Positions 21,504-32,927 of a DNA stretch of 64,000 nt are shown piece after piece. Made by a program: the position numbers and the translations under genes. Every line of letters begins with the position of its first letter. Within the stretch, counting starts at the first letter, position 1. Source of the DNA: Apodospora peruviana (Eukaryota; Ascomycota; Sordariomycetes; Sordariales; Lasiosphaeriaceae); assembly GCA_033439685.1 (NCBI GenBank), contig JAUEDM010000006.1, forward strand, positions 1,488,001-1,552,000, read 5' to 3'. The notes below the pieces were generated by a model that was not told the DNA's origin, ran no database searches, and worked only from the letters and a program-made list of their open reading frames with translations.

Positions 21504-24500
21504 CTCCGGGGCTGTCGACTACCCACAACGTGGATATCGACGTGGGTTCCACCGCGTTATCGCATGCGAGGGCTGGCGGAGATGTTGTCGTCAGAGGCCA
21601 CGATGAGCGGCAGGTCGATATTCGCCGGCCTCGCGCGCGCACGCCTAGAGTCCGTGTAGAAGGAAATCGTGATGCGCAAAGTCGTCCTAACAACAGTACA
21701 GGGATAATGCGACGGGAAGCGATGTTATTGCGGGCTGCTCGGGAGACCGGCTAGACCGATCGATCGTCGGTCGCGATGAGGTATCCTAAATGCAACGGGT
21801 AGGTATAGGACGCAGAAAAGGTCGTGGACAAACAGCAACGTCGACAAGCAGTAATGCTGAAAAAAAGAGATATTACACTGCAGCTATGCAGCACGGAAGC
21901 GTTGGGTGGGAGGCTCTCGGCGTGTGAGAGCGAGGACGTGATGTTGCTGCTGCTGCGGCGACGACGACGTGTCGTGGTCGTGGTCGGAGGTGGACAGTGG
22001 AGTCGAGGGACGGGGGGTTGGGATTTGGAAGACAGAGCCCAGCGACGGGGAAGTCAGGGTGTGTGGGAGGGAGTGCCCCAGTGCGAGTTGGAGAGGACGA
22101 ACAGGAGTTGCGGGCCCGATTGAAAATTGATTCTCGGCCGCACCTCAAATCTTTCCGCCGTACAACAAAAGGAGAGAAACGAACAGCGGGCGAATGCGTC
22201 TAGCAATGATACTGACTTGTCTTTTTTTCTTTCTTTCTTTACGGGTAGAAATGCATGTCAAAGTAGCAAGAAATGAGTTTGTGGTAGGTAGTGGAGTGAA
22301 GCGGTGCTTCATACGCAGCAAATCCGGTGAGCGCGACAGGGGAAGACGATGTGTTGCAGCTGTGTGCGTGCAGATGGGGATGGGCGAGGCGTCGAGGAGG
22401 AAAATCCTGGGCAGCGATCGAGCGAGAACCGACGACCCAGAAAAGAGAGCGTGTGGGCGTCGGCTTGGCTAGTACTGGAAAGACGGGATGGGAATGATGA
22501 GCTTTCGAGGAAAGCCAGCGATACAGGTGGCTGTTTCCGGTACACCGATTATAAGTGGGGCGCTCAGGTGCGCGTGAGCTTCGCTATGCAACTATCAGGC
22601 AATATCACCAGCACTCTATAGCTGGAAGAGATGTTCTTCCGTGCCGATACTCCGCTTTTCTTAGTTTTGACGGGACATGCCAGGTGCCAAGTGGGAGCTG
22701 GAATCTCGCAGACCATCGCCCAACATGGAGGCTCCTGAGCTGGAAAAGGATCGAGGATGCGCACTCCTATAAACTGCCAACGGCAAAAAAGAAGAAAAGC
22801 CCTATGTAGAAAGTTGCGGCGAGCAGATCTTACAATTCCACGAGATATATATTGCATTCTCTCTACGACCGCCGCTGCGATTCCCTTGCAAGCTGAAGTC
22901 TCAGTCAACCACGAATATCCGTATGAACCCCGGATTGCCATCATACTCGGTAAAGACATGTGATTCCTGCGGGCCCCGTTACGAGAGACGGGGCTATGCT
23001 GACCAAACTTTATTTGGAGCGGCTCTGTTTCGAACACGTGCGCAATCACGCTTGGTCCACTCGGTCCCGCCAGAACCCATCCGCAATTTTCTTATCGCTT
23101 ATCGGTCTGGAATTCTTCTGGGTATATTTTCAACCACAGACCTCAAACCCAAATTTCTCTCCTTTCTCCCATTTATCGCAACCGCTGTGTTTCTCACAAC
23201 ACACCTCTGCTCGTTTCCCTGCAGCAAGATCGCAAAATCTGCGCAACGGACCAACACCGTCCGTTTTGCGAGGTTTCTACAGCGGCTCTTGGGCGGGGGG
23301 GAGAGAATGGTAAGTCCGAAACTGACGAACAAACATACGAACAAGGTAAGCTATCGCTACTATTTTCTTTCTTTTCATATCTCTCATCACCCCCTGTGAT
23401 TTGAATGATGACAACCAAACCATCGTCTTCTTTCCTAACTCGAATCGACCATGAACGAGAAAACATCGGGTTCATCCTGACAGGTGGACCTGCTACTTGC
23501 CAGTAATTTTGTCTGACAAATCACTGAGAGATATCAATACTTACTTTTGAAGAGTTTCTTGCGGATATGAACAAATTGCTAACACTCTTGGTTCAGTTTA
23601 GGCTCTCTTCTTTGGTGTCGCATAATCAATTTTGCTGTTGTTTATAGCTCTGAATATAATGACTATTTCTGAACCTCTTCCAGTCTGCCGTTCATTCTAT
23701 GATGCTGGTTGTGTATGTGTCTTTGTTAATTAAAATCATGCTCTTTGGTACATCTACCTGTATCTAGAGCTTGAGGCGTCCCGACAGCAGTGATGAACGA
23801 CCTCCTGGTGTGTGTATTGATGCCATATCCATACATCTTACGTATCTGTAACGAGTTACGATCACACATAGCCTACAAGAAGAAACGCATGCCATAGTGT
23901 GGAAGAAAGCAGTTCTCCCAGTCAGTAGCTAGTCGACAGCCTGTTAGAATATACGAGGGCAAGATTGTTACGACACTCACGTCGACCTCATGAACAACAC
24001 CCTATGGCAGATACTTCTTGCAGGCTGAGGAAGAGCACCATCTCGAGTCGTAAGCACAAAATTTGAACGAAATAGGAAGACATTCGCAGTTTCAAGGCAT
24101 GCAAGCCAGTTAGAAAACAGTAGATGGATTCGCAGTGTAGACGTGTCATTGTCCAGAACCCACAACGACAAGTTACCTACTGCTGTATGAGAATGAATCA
24201 TCCAATCAAAAGCAAAGAAATAAAGGCATAAAGAAGAGAAGATCAGACGAAAAGGGAAAGGAAGATAATGCGACGACGAAGTCGACGCTCGAAAACCGGG
24301 ATCGAACGTGCCGCCAACAAGAGATAGTTTCATTTTAAAACTTCATGTTCAACAAGAGAGACAAGGGACTTAGATATTGTACCTATACCTTGAACCAGTT
24401 GAACCACTTAATCAGTAAACTTATAATTTTGCTCGTCGCTCAACCCCCTCGTTAGTTTTCGGTTATGGTTAGTGCCACTTTCCGACATTCCATGTGCATC

Positions 24501-24924
24501 ACGGAGAACCTGTGGGGAGGCGAGAAAAGAAGATCATCTGTCAAAACATTTATATATTTACAAGTGGATTGAAGAGCCTCTAACGTTTCAAGTTCCCCCT
24601 TTTAAGCGCCAACACGCCTAAACATGGCGCAACTCAACTCCCTATTGAAGTTGTCAAGCCTTTGATCTCTAACACAAAACAAAACACCATATGTTCATTG
24701 TCATTCATCTCATACAAGTTTCAACACAACAGGATACGCTAGCCAAACACCGTAACTGAAGTAGGTGCCGCCAAGCCAGTCAGCCGACCCACTGGCTTCC
24801 ACGCCAGGTTACCAGCCAAACCCAAAGGCTTCATCAACCCAAACGGAACTCCAATACAAAAAGAAAATGTGAAGAAATCAAATCATAGATACAAAAGATT
24901 TTCATGAAACGGGCATAGCGTATA
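21504..24924. promoter_or_regulatory. Long region upstream of ptaB (and hbrB 3' flank)
   Basis: 3.4 kb without a supported protein gene. The part nearest ptaB (21504-22560) is relatively GC-rich and dense in minus-strand ATGs, so a long leader with upstream ORFs is likely. An inverted repeat GACCGA...TCGGTC lies at about 21754-21772. Around 22960-23345 a pyrimidine-rich plus-strand stretch precedes an ATG and two GTAAG donors (see Findings). The remainder, up to the hbrB stop, is A/T-richer spacer. Confidence 0.45.
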
Positions 24925-27882
24925 TCATCCCTCAGTCGGTACCTCCCTCACTGCCGCATCATGATGCGCAAGGGAAAGAGACGATGGGTTCGAAGGTAAC
25001 GGTGGTGGCGGCATCATCGTATTCCATGCCACCATACCGCTCATACCGCCGGCCCTTTTGACGCGGCCACCGACGATTCCTCGTCGGTTCCTGCCCGTCC
25101 GGCCGCGCCCTAGCCAGTTGAGCTTGAGGAGCTTGTTGAGCTCCTCCACCATCCGGTTGCCCTCGTCCGAACTGCTGCCGCCCACGCTGACAGACGCTAG
25201 CACGCTCATACACTGCAGCATGCGGCCGACCATCTCGGTAACCTGCTTCGAGTCTTCCACGTTTTGGTCGCGCATGCTGCCGTTGCTGTTGGCGTTGTTG
25301 GCAGCATTGTTTGGCCCCCCAACGGCGGCAGTGCTCAGGTTAGATCCCGACCCGCCGCCAAGGGCGTGCAAGCTACCGGGAGTGAACGGGCGTGTGCTGT
25401 TGGTGTTGTCGCTGCCGAAGCTCACGTTGCTGATGGCGCGGCTGCGGTTGCCGCTACCCGAGGCGTCGCCGAGCAGCGTCGTGGTTGTGCTGTTATAGCT
25501 CGCGAGCGAAGGGTCCAGGGACATGGCGGTGCCAGGACGAGCGCCGTAGCTGAAACTACCGGGGACGCCGCTCAGGCCAAAGGAAGCCTGCGAATCTGCA
25601 GGGGAGGTGGAAAGCATTTGCTGGTATTGGCCGCTCTGGCCGTAAAAATTTGGGGATGGAATGGGGACAGGAGAGGCTAGTGCCATGGATGCTAGAGATT
25701 GTGGTAGAAACTCTAACGATAGGCGCGAGAACATGGCTTTAAGGGTTTCGTAACGCGGTAGGATGACAATGTCACGGAAGGCTAAGAGGACGACGCGGCG
25801 GACCTCGAGGACCGCAGACGCGGGGGACACCGTAACAGACTGTCCAGAAGTTTGAGCCGCAGTGGTGTCAACCGAAGGCCTCCTCGCCGGTATACCGCCC
25901 CAAAAGTCCCTAGCCTGTTCCGGCGTCATCAAAGGTCCATGACCAGCAAACTCCATATCCAGCGGAAGGAAGACGGCCTGCATATACGGCAGAATTCCCG
26001 TAAAAGTAAATATCCACAACTCAACAAGAGACGGGATTAGCCTGTCTTCGGGCGTCTTGCGAAGACTCTGGTCAAGACTGGAGAACCCTGTCGATAGCAG
26101 CTCTCTCAAATCCTCGACGATGATGTTTGGGCTCCGCCGTGCCAGACAGTACTGAATATGCATTGTGACGATGCGGTTGAGGTCCTCAACTGGTAGCCTG
26201 AGGTCTTCGGCCTCGAAGATAACGAGCAGCTTCGCTTTCAAAAACGGCCAGGCGTCATCAACGGTCATGTTGTGGAGACCATACTTGGTGCTATCGAACG
26301 GTTCGTTGAGATAGAAGGTCGACGCCAGCGGGCCCGACCCCGAGTTAACGCTGCTTGGGCCAGGCCACTCACCCCCCATGTTATAAGCCGATGCCGCATC
26401 ATCAAACACCCCTTTTTCTTCTTTCTTCTTGTCGCGAAGCGCACGTCCGCCATGCCGTAAATCGAGCCCCGACTTGAAGCTGGTGCTATTTGGCCCTGGG
26501 CTCTGCGGTAAGTTGAAGCTGTAGAGACTGCTCGGGGCGTTTGGGTCTGATGGCCTCGAGTTGCTGCTAGCCGAAGAGAGCGGTAGATGGTAATCGTCTT
26601 TGAGCTTGTGTTTTTGCCTCGAAAGAAAATGGTGCTTTTTCTCCTTATCCTTGCCATCCTTCTCTGGTAAAGGGGGCGCATCTAATGGCCGTATCGTCGC
26701 GGTGGACGAGTTTGCAAGACTATAGAAGGACTGTGCGGAGGAGTCCAGGCTCGTAGTACTAAAATTCCCCCGTTGTAGATTCGAGAACGCATGTCCAATC
26801 TTGGCCGGACTCGGGAGTGGCTTGTCTTTGGGGTCACCTTTGATGCTGATTTTTCCCGGGCGCGAAAATAACTTCACTTTGGACTTCTCTGGTTTCGGCG
26901 GCGGTGGTGGAGGAGCCATGGGCGGTGCGGAAGACGGTAAACCTGGCGACGACTGCCCTGACCTTGGAAAAACGATATTTGCAGCCGTTGCCGCCGCTAG
27001 GTTGTGGTTCCCAGGAAGTCCATTATGGTACGTCTGGCTCTGGAAGACGTTATCTCTCGGCACACTCGCTTCGGTCAGACTGAGAACCGGAGGACTCAAT
27101 GGACCACCACTCCCTCGTTTGTTCTGCGCCGTGGGAATCTCATATTCGGCCGCTGTCGCCGGTACTGTCTGTGATCTTTGACGGTTGTGTTGCTGCTGAT
27201 GCGCCTGAGCATGTACCTGCTGTAGCTGCGCTTGTTGCTGTTGCTGCAGCTGGCTCTGGTGTTGCATAACTGCCGCCTGTGCGGCTATTTGGCTGGCCGA
27301 CATCTCTCGATGCGGAGAGGGGGTCATCTTGGGCGAGGGTTGCCCAAAGCCAATCTGCGAGAGGCCAATTTGCGAGAGACCGGAGGTGCTTGTCGACGGC
27401 AAGGTGGGCTCGAAGAGACCTGCGCTCTGCGAGTGCTTCCGGGAGTGACCCAACCTGCCGGAGAAGCCCGACGTAGAAGAAGACGTAGCGTTTGTTGGCG
27501 GGAGTGTAAGCGGGGAGGGCCCGTTGCGAGGGATGGTGTCGCTCGGGGAGTGGGTGCCGGCAACGGAGCGGGCAGCTGAGATGGCGGTCGAAAGGGTCGG
27601 GCGCGAGAAGTTCTGGAGGCTGCTGGTGCTTCCGTTGCTGTGGGCAGTGAAGCTGGCGTAGATGGGGGTGGCAGGCGACCCGGACTGTTGGGCGCCTGGG
27701 TGGTTACGGGACTTGGGAACGGTCAGGGGCGGCGCTGCTCCGGAGTCGTCGCTCGACGATGTTTCGATTCGCCTCAACCTCGGACGCGACAGGTCCGGTG
27801 CACCTGCCGAATTGTTGCCGGGCAGGGGTGAGAAGCTCCCAGGAGCTCTGCCTGGCCCTTGCGTGGGTCTTGCGGGTTGCAT
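24925..27882 (-). CDS. hbrB: HbrB / Bit61-type TORC2-associated protein
   Basis: A single exon of 985 residues. Residues ~525-765 form the HbrB-like domain (STKYGLHNMTVDDAWPFLKA, LRLPVEDLNRIVTMHIQYCL, LVELWIFTFTGILPYMQAVF, VRRVVLLAFRDIVILPRYET). This domain is shared with yeast Bit61/Bit2, mammalian PRR5/Protor and Aspergillus hyperbranching protein HbrB, all TORC2 partners acting at the plasma membrane and in polarity. The N-terminal half is Ser/Pro/Gln-rich and disordered with a polyproline stretch (APPMAPPPPPPKPEKSK). The C-terminus is Ser/Asn/Gly-rich with a basic GRGRTGRNRRG patch. The gene is divergent from gon7. An intron inside low-complexity sequence cannot be excluded. Confidence 0.9.
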   Translation of the reverse strand: MQPARPTQGPGRAPGSFSPLPGNNSAGAPDLSRPRLRRIETSSSDDSGAAPPLTVPKSRNHPGAQQSGSPATPIYASFTAHSNGSTSSLQNFSRPTLSTAISAARSVAGTHSPSDTIPRNGPSPLTLPPTNATSSSTSGFSGRLGHSRKHSQSAGLFEPTLPSTSTSGLSQIGLSQIGFGQPSPKMTPSPHREMSASQIAAQAAVMQHQSQLQQQQQAQLQQVHAQAHQQQHNRQRSQTVPATAAEYEIPTAQNKRGSGGPLSPPVLSLTEASVPRDNVFQSQTYHNGLPGNHNLAAATAANIVFPRSGQSSPGLPSSAPPMAPPPPPPKPEKSKVKLFSRPGKISIKGDPKDKPLPSPAKIGHAFSNLQRGNFSTTSLDSSAQSFYSLANSSTATIRPLDAPPLPEKDGKDKEKKHHFLSRQKHKLKDDYHLPLSSASSNSRPSDPNAPSSLYSFNLPQSPGPNSTSFKSGLDLRHGGRALRDKKKEEKGVFDDAASAYNMGGEWPGPSSVNSGSGPLASTFYLNEPFDSTKYGLHNMTVDDAWPFLKAKLLVIFEAEDLRLPVEDLNRIVTMHIQYCLARRSPNIIVEDLRELLSTGFSSLDQSLRKTPEDRLIPSLVELWIFTFTGILPYMQAVFLPLDMEFAGHGPLMTPEQARDFWGGIPARRPSVDTTAAQTSGQSVTVSPASAVLEVRRVVLLAFRDIVILPRYETLKAMFSRLSLEFLPQSLASMALASPVPIPSPNFYGQSGQYQQMLSTSPADSQASFGLSGVPGSFSYGARPGTAMSLDPSLASYNSTTTTLLGDASGSGNRSRAISNVSFGSDNTNSTRPFTPGSLHALGGGSGSNLSTAAVGGPNNAANNANSNGSMRDQNVEDSKQVTEMVGRMLQCMSVLASVSVGGSSSDEGNRMVEELNKLLKLNWLGRGRTGRNRRGIVGGRVKRAGGMSGMVAWNTMMPPPPLPSNPSSLSLAHHDAAVREVPTEG

Positions 27883-28648
27883 GGTGCGGTGCTTGGTGCT
27901 TGCTGTGGATGGAGGACGAGTGGGTTCGTTTCGAGGTCTGTTACATCTTGGCGGGCGAGGAACCGAGTGGGTGGGCAGTCGACGGCCGCACGCGGGCTGC
28001 GCTTCTGTGCCCGGTATCCAATTCTGGGGTGTCGGCGCAATCGATCAATCGATCAGAAGAAGTCGCCAAAAATGTAGGGAGTGGGAAAAGAAGGAAGGCA
28101 GGGAAAGAAAGGGGAACACCACAATGAAGCACACGGGAGAGTCGGGCAACGACGATCCGAGCGATTTGGGGGGATGCTGGATGGTGTTTGGAGTCTTGGG
28201 ACAAAGCTAACTGGTTGGCCTGGCACTTGCTGCTCCAGGCTGGCGTCCACCGATTTCAGCCGCCACCACACCAAGGCACAGGGGGGCAGCCGCGCCCGGG
28301 TGCCCCGCACCTCACTGCAGTGGCCGAGCAAAAACCGCCGCCGTTATCCGTCTCGGCCGATCCCTCCACCTCCACCGAAGACGCTCCCGGGTTGACCGTG
28401 CCCAACAAAGCTCGGATTCGGTTTTACCTTGACAGCAAGGCTAGCAGTTTCTGAGACAGACTCGAGAGAGCCTAACCAACGGCCCAAGCCAATCTCACAT
28501 ATCAGAAGAAGAAAATAAATACATAAATCTGATCTCATCCAACACAACAGGGCTGCATCGCCTACCTTTTACTAGTCTGGTATCAACTATCGCCAAAAAA
28601 CCCAACGACCATCCACCCGGCAACCACTCATCACACAACAAGGACACC
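27883..28648. promoter_or_regulatory. Divergent region, hbrB / gon7
   Basis: 766 bp between divergent starts with a C/A-rich gon7 leader at 28480-28648. An ATCGATCAATCGATCAG motif (two ATCGATC copies) lies at about 28037-28053. No coding exon is supported. Confidence 0.4.
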
Positions 28649-29017
28649 ATGACTTCACAACAACCACAGGCCGCCAACGGCCAAAGTGTCGCCGCCGTCG
28701 ACAAGTCATCAACAATGTTAAGCGCCACATACATATCCTCCTCCGGACAAAATGCGCCCTTCTCAGTATCTCAACAGCTATCATTACCAACGGCACAACC
28801 CCCCACAACCCAAGAACAAAAGAGCAGATATCTCCGCGGCCTAAGGACGGCAGAAGCTTTCGTCCAAGAGCAAATAAACAAGGAGCTCACCCAGCGGATG
28901 GAGGAGGATAAAGCCCGTGCGGAGCCATCGGAGGGTGGTAGTCGGGCCAAGAGGAAGGCTGTCGACGATGAGGCCGAGGAAGAGAATTACGGCGAGGAGG
29001 TAGTCGTGGAGGACTAG
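28649..29017 (+). CDS. gon7: EKC/KEOPS complex subunit Gon7-like
   Basis: A single exon of 122 residues. The central block NAPFSVSQQLSLPTAQP and QKSRYLRGLRTAEAFVQEQI with NKELTQRMEEDKA resembles the fungal Gon7 family. Gon7 binds Pcc1 in the KEOPS complex that makes the universal tRNA t6A modification. As in the family, the protein is small, with an acidic C-terminus (EENYGEEVVVED) and a KRK patch. The start is the first ATG after the leader. The assignment rests on short weak similarity and length, so a profile search is advised. The gene is convergent with vps39, with only 267 bp between the stops. Confidence 0.65.
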   Translation: MTSQQPQAANGQSVAAVDKSSTMLSATYISSSGQNAPFSVSQQLSLPTAQPPTTQEQKSRYLRGLRTAEAFVQEQINKELTQRMEEDKARAEPSEGGSRAKRKAVDDEAEEENYGEEVVVED

Positions 29018-29284
29018 AAACTGAGACAGGAACTATTCATCTTCAATAGGTCTTAACGTGCTTGCTTGCCTGATATTATGCTTGCCGCAATGTGTTTGCA
29101 AAGAAAACCTTGATGAGATACCTAGGTTTATACAATGGGGGTATCTCGTATTCATCTCTCTCACCTTCAATCTTGAACGTACAATGATGGACGTACCCAC
29201 CAGCTACAACAACAAAAGATACAGCAAACTCTCCTTTCTCATGTCATGTTATTAGCCAACTCTGGCCACAAAACACTCTTTTCT

Positions 29285-32200
29285 TCAGCCAGTACTCCTC
29301 CCCCAAGATCCAGCTCCCCCCACCTGCACCGCCAAGTACGGCGAACCACCACCTCCTCCAGCTGCAGCAGCAATACCAGACCCTCCTCTCCCAAATCCAC
29401 CACCTCCAGCCGCAGCAGCATTACCAGACCCTCCTCTACCAAATCCACCACCTCCACCCGCACCCGAGACACCATCATAAGACGATTGCTGTTGCTGCTG
29501 CTGCTGCTGCTGAGCATGCGCCCTGTTCAAACAGCCATAGTGCACAACCGAATTGTCCGGCATGACCGCCACAACACTGTTCCCCAGCCGCTTGTGGCAC
29601 ACCCTGCACACCCGCTCCTCGCTCACCACGACCCGCCGGTTCCTGCCCCCCTGCCCGCCAGGAATACCGTCACCCAGCGACAGCAGCGCCTGGCTCGCCA
29701 CGAGACTCGTCTTGCGCAGCTCGGCCACCACGCGCGTCTCGTTCACGATACTATTCGCGTTCCGCATGCGACCGCGGAAGTACGACTCCAGCTGCACGAC
29801 CGGTAAAGTATCTGGGATTAGCGAGAGGGTCGAGGTCGCAGGCAGCCGAGAACCATGCTTCGAGAGGAGATCCAGCGCCGGTCCGAGGTTGGGCGTGTGC
29901 GGAGGCGGCGGGGTGAGGTACAGCGCCAGGAGGGTGTGATAAATAGATGGCTGCGAGTCTCCGTCCGTGTTGTCCTCCGAGGCGTTGGCTCCTTGTCTCT
30001 GTGACGGGGAGGCCACCTGGGAGTCTTGAGTCTTGTGGATGCGGTTGCAGTATCTGAGAAGAAGAATCTGTCAGTATGACCCGACCGGAAGATGAATTAA
30101 TATTTGTACACTCACTCTTCCGCCTTTGTGTAGTCCTGCATTTTGAAGACATAAATCTCCAGAGCCTGCTTGTGTTGCTGCATATTGCACAGCACGACAG
30201 CTTGAGCTTCATAGAACCGCGGATCTGCACCAGATAGTCAGCATCTAACTCCTTACCAAAGAAGTTCATGAACTCACCATCCTTGGGAATAAGACGAAAA
30301 GCCATATTCAGCTTATACCGCTTGCTCTCCTTGAGAAACCTCTCGAGCCTCCTCATCAACGAATCCCACTCCTCCCTTCTCTCCTTTGCCTCCTCATCCT
30401 TAAGCAGCTCCTTGATAAACAAGTCCACCAACCTGTTGTGAAACTCCGGCGTCTCATCGTTCAACTCCGTAATCACATGCTCAAGGTACTCAATCTCCAG
30501 TTTTCCATCAATGCCCGCCAGAAACTCAATGACCTTCTCCCGCGGCAACGTCTCCGCGTTCTCCGAGTCCGCCAGAAATACCTCCATCCCAAGCTTGGGG
30601 TCCTTCTTTAGCGTCCACTCGGAAAACTCGAGAATGACATAAATCATCTCTGGCGGCAAGCCCTGGAGGTAGAGCACGGTACGCTGAGGGCCGTGCAGCA
30701 GAGGGGCAACCTCATCCGGCTCCTCGGGCGAGCCAAACCTCCTCAACAGATCGAGCGCCTGGCGATGGAGCTTCTTGCCGTAGAAAAAGTCGACCAGCTC
30801 GTTGAACCGGTTGTGTTCCACCAGTCGCTCGTTGACCACGTCCGGGTCACAAAAGTTGGGGATGCGGAACAGCGAGCTGGTCAGCGTGGGCCGCGAATAC
30901 ATGTAGGAGCGGAAAAGAGCCGTGTCGACGATTCTGAAGGTGCTTTGCAGCTCTTTCTCGAGCTGCTCGCTGCTCTCCGTGTCTTTAGATGAAGTCAGCA
31001 GGCTCTTGAACGCATCTTCGCTGGAACCGCTTTGCGACTTTTGCGGCTTAAGCTTGCCCGTGGCTGGATCGATTAAGCGTTGCAGCCGCTGTCTAGCACC
31101 GGCCAAGTAGCTGTTCAATTCCAGGGTGGCTGCCATCAGATCTTTATCCTCCTGGGCCTGTTCTTCGGCCGGCTTTCCGGCCTTGATACTCGCCGCGTCA
31201 TCGTCATCCTTCTTGAACGACGCGATCGAGGCCGTCTCCGAGTTGGTTTTGCGGTTACCACCACCAAGGAGGTACTTGGCGAAGCCACTGCCTTTCTGAG
31301 GAGACGAGACCTCTACATCTGCTTTCGCTGGCTTCTCGCCATCGGTAGGCTTGCCATTTGGTCCTTCGTGGTCGGAATCTTCCTCCTTTACTTCCTCTTC
31401 AACGCCAGAGAGATTACCGGCAATGATCTTTGGGAAGAGTTTGAGTACCCTCTCCGGAGGAGCATGTACATTTTCCTCGTTGAAAATGTCCATAGACTCG
31501 CGGTATTTCTTTTGCCGAAATAGCAGTTCGGCTTTGAGCATCTTGGTCTCTCGCATGGTCTGAGTCTTGTTCTTGAGCAAAGCATCCTCGAGCATACCGA
31601 GAATGCTGATGGCTTCGTCAAATTTTCCACTCCGCACCAGTTCGTCTACTTGGGAGTCGTAATCCGTAGCATCCATCTTCCATACTGCTCTGTCGCTCAG
31701 GACATGGAAGCCTTTGCCCTTATGCGCCAAACTGACCGTCGGCGGCGGGAAGTGCAGAGCTGCCGCACCCGGAAGGCCTATAGTTTGCAGCAGACTCAGG
31801 GTGTCAGGATTGCGCACCTCCAGACTTCCCTTTACAGGAGGTTGAAGAGCTAGTATGTAGGGGTAACTATAGCCAATGGCTTCCGGAGCCGCATGCCAAG
31901 GCACCTGGCGCTTCTCGAGGGCCTTTCCTGAGTCGTTGATGAATAGAGTGTTGATGTCTTTGGCGAGAAGCAGCTCTCCTTCGGCGAGCTTGGCTGACAA
32001 CGGCTTGGGCATAAACCCGCCCAGGCCCATGTAGCCCATCCCCGCCGCACCAACAGCCCCGAAGCGGCCTTGTCCACCCGCCGCGCCGCCAATTGCGCCC
32101 GGCCCGACTATATCCTCAATATCGCCCGTCTCCACATCGACGATCACGTATCCGCTATTCATACCGCATACAGCCTTTGTTGCGTTGGCCCAAGTTATTG

Positions 32201-32927
32201 TTCGGATGGCCTCGGCAAGCACAATCTCGCTAACATCTTGCGATAGCTCGCCCGCGTGCCATGACCATAACAGGAGACGGCGCTTCACTGCCACCGCCAA
32301 CCGGGAGATAATTTCAGGTATGCCTGTTGCAGAATCCCGGACAATATTACTTGTGACGGCGAACGTCGAGGCGTATTTGGTCCGGCTTAGGGGAGCCTCT
32401 GTGGGCTCGAAAGTCTGCAGGTCGTGGAGTGACACGTTCGAGTTGGACAGAGATACTAACGTGTTGGCTTCTTTTATTACTGCGAGCTGTTCAATGGCGC
32501 GCGTTGAGAACTTGTCGACCTCGCGGAGGAGATCCGTGGGCTTCTGATCTGCTGCCTTGCTTGCCAATACGCTGGATGGTTTGGCTGGCGAAGAAGAGAG
32601 CGGCTGGGCGGCCTGTGTGACAAGAATTGTAGTCGTAGGCGCGCCATGTTCAGCAGAGCTCGGGTCTCCTACCTGGTCGGAGGTTTGCGAGGTGTCTCCA
32701 TTGGCAGGCTTGCTTGGGGATGGAGGAGGGAGCTCGTTCAGACGGTAGATGCGGAGGGAGCCGGTGTTGAGGCCAACGAGAACACGGTCACCTTCCAGGC
32801 CATTTTAGTATGCGCCTGGGCAGAGAATTACTCGAAGAGACATACCATAAGCGAGGATCGACTCAATCTTGGACTTGTCCCGTTGCTTCAGCTCGATGAT
32901 GGGTCGGGCCGTGAATGCGGAGAGCAT
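29285..32927 (-). CDS. vps39: HOPS tethering subunit Vps39/Vam6, 4 exons
   Basis: HOPS subunit that binds Rab7/Ypt7 and drives vacuole and late-endosome fusion. Minus-strand exons are 32927-32846, 32791-30278, 30224-30116 and 30053-29285, giving 1157 residues. The N-terminal citron-homology (CNH) propeller starts MLSAFTARPIIELKQRDKSK and runs on through YGDRVLVGLNTGSLRIYRL. Helical clathrin-repeat-like segments follow (ELVRSGKFDEAISILGMLED, ...FYEAQAVVLCNMQQHKQALE). The C-terminal Vps39-type zinc motif is CRVCHKRLGNSVV...VHYGC. The tail is polyQ then Gly-rich. The small first exon supplies the true N-terminus; its donor GGTATG keeps phase 1. It is divergent from the phosphate transporter gene. 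Confidence 0.95.

Noticed and set aside
24286..24298. GTTCGATCCC-like box on the minus strand, possible tRNA B box
   Set aside because: Flanking bases do not form a T-stem or acceptor stem and no A box is placed correctly.
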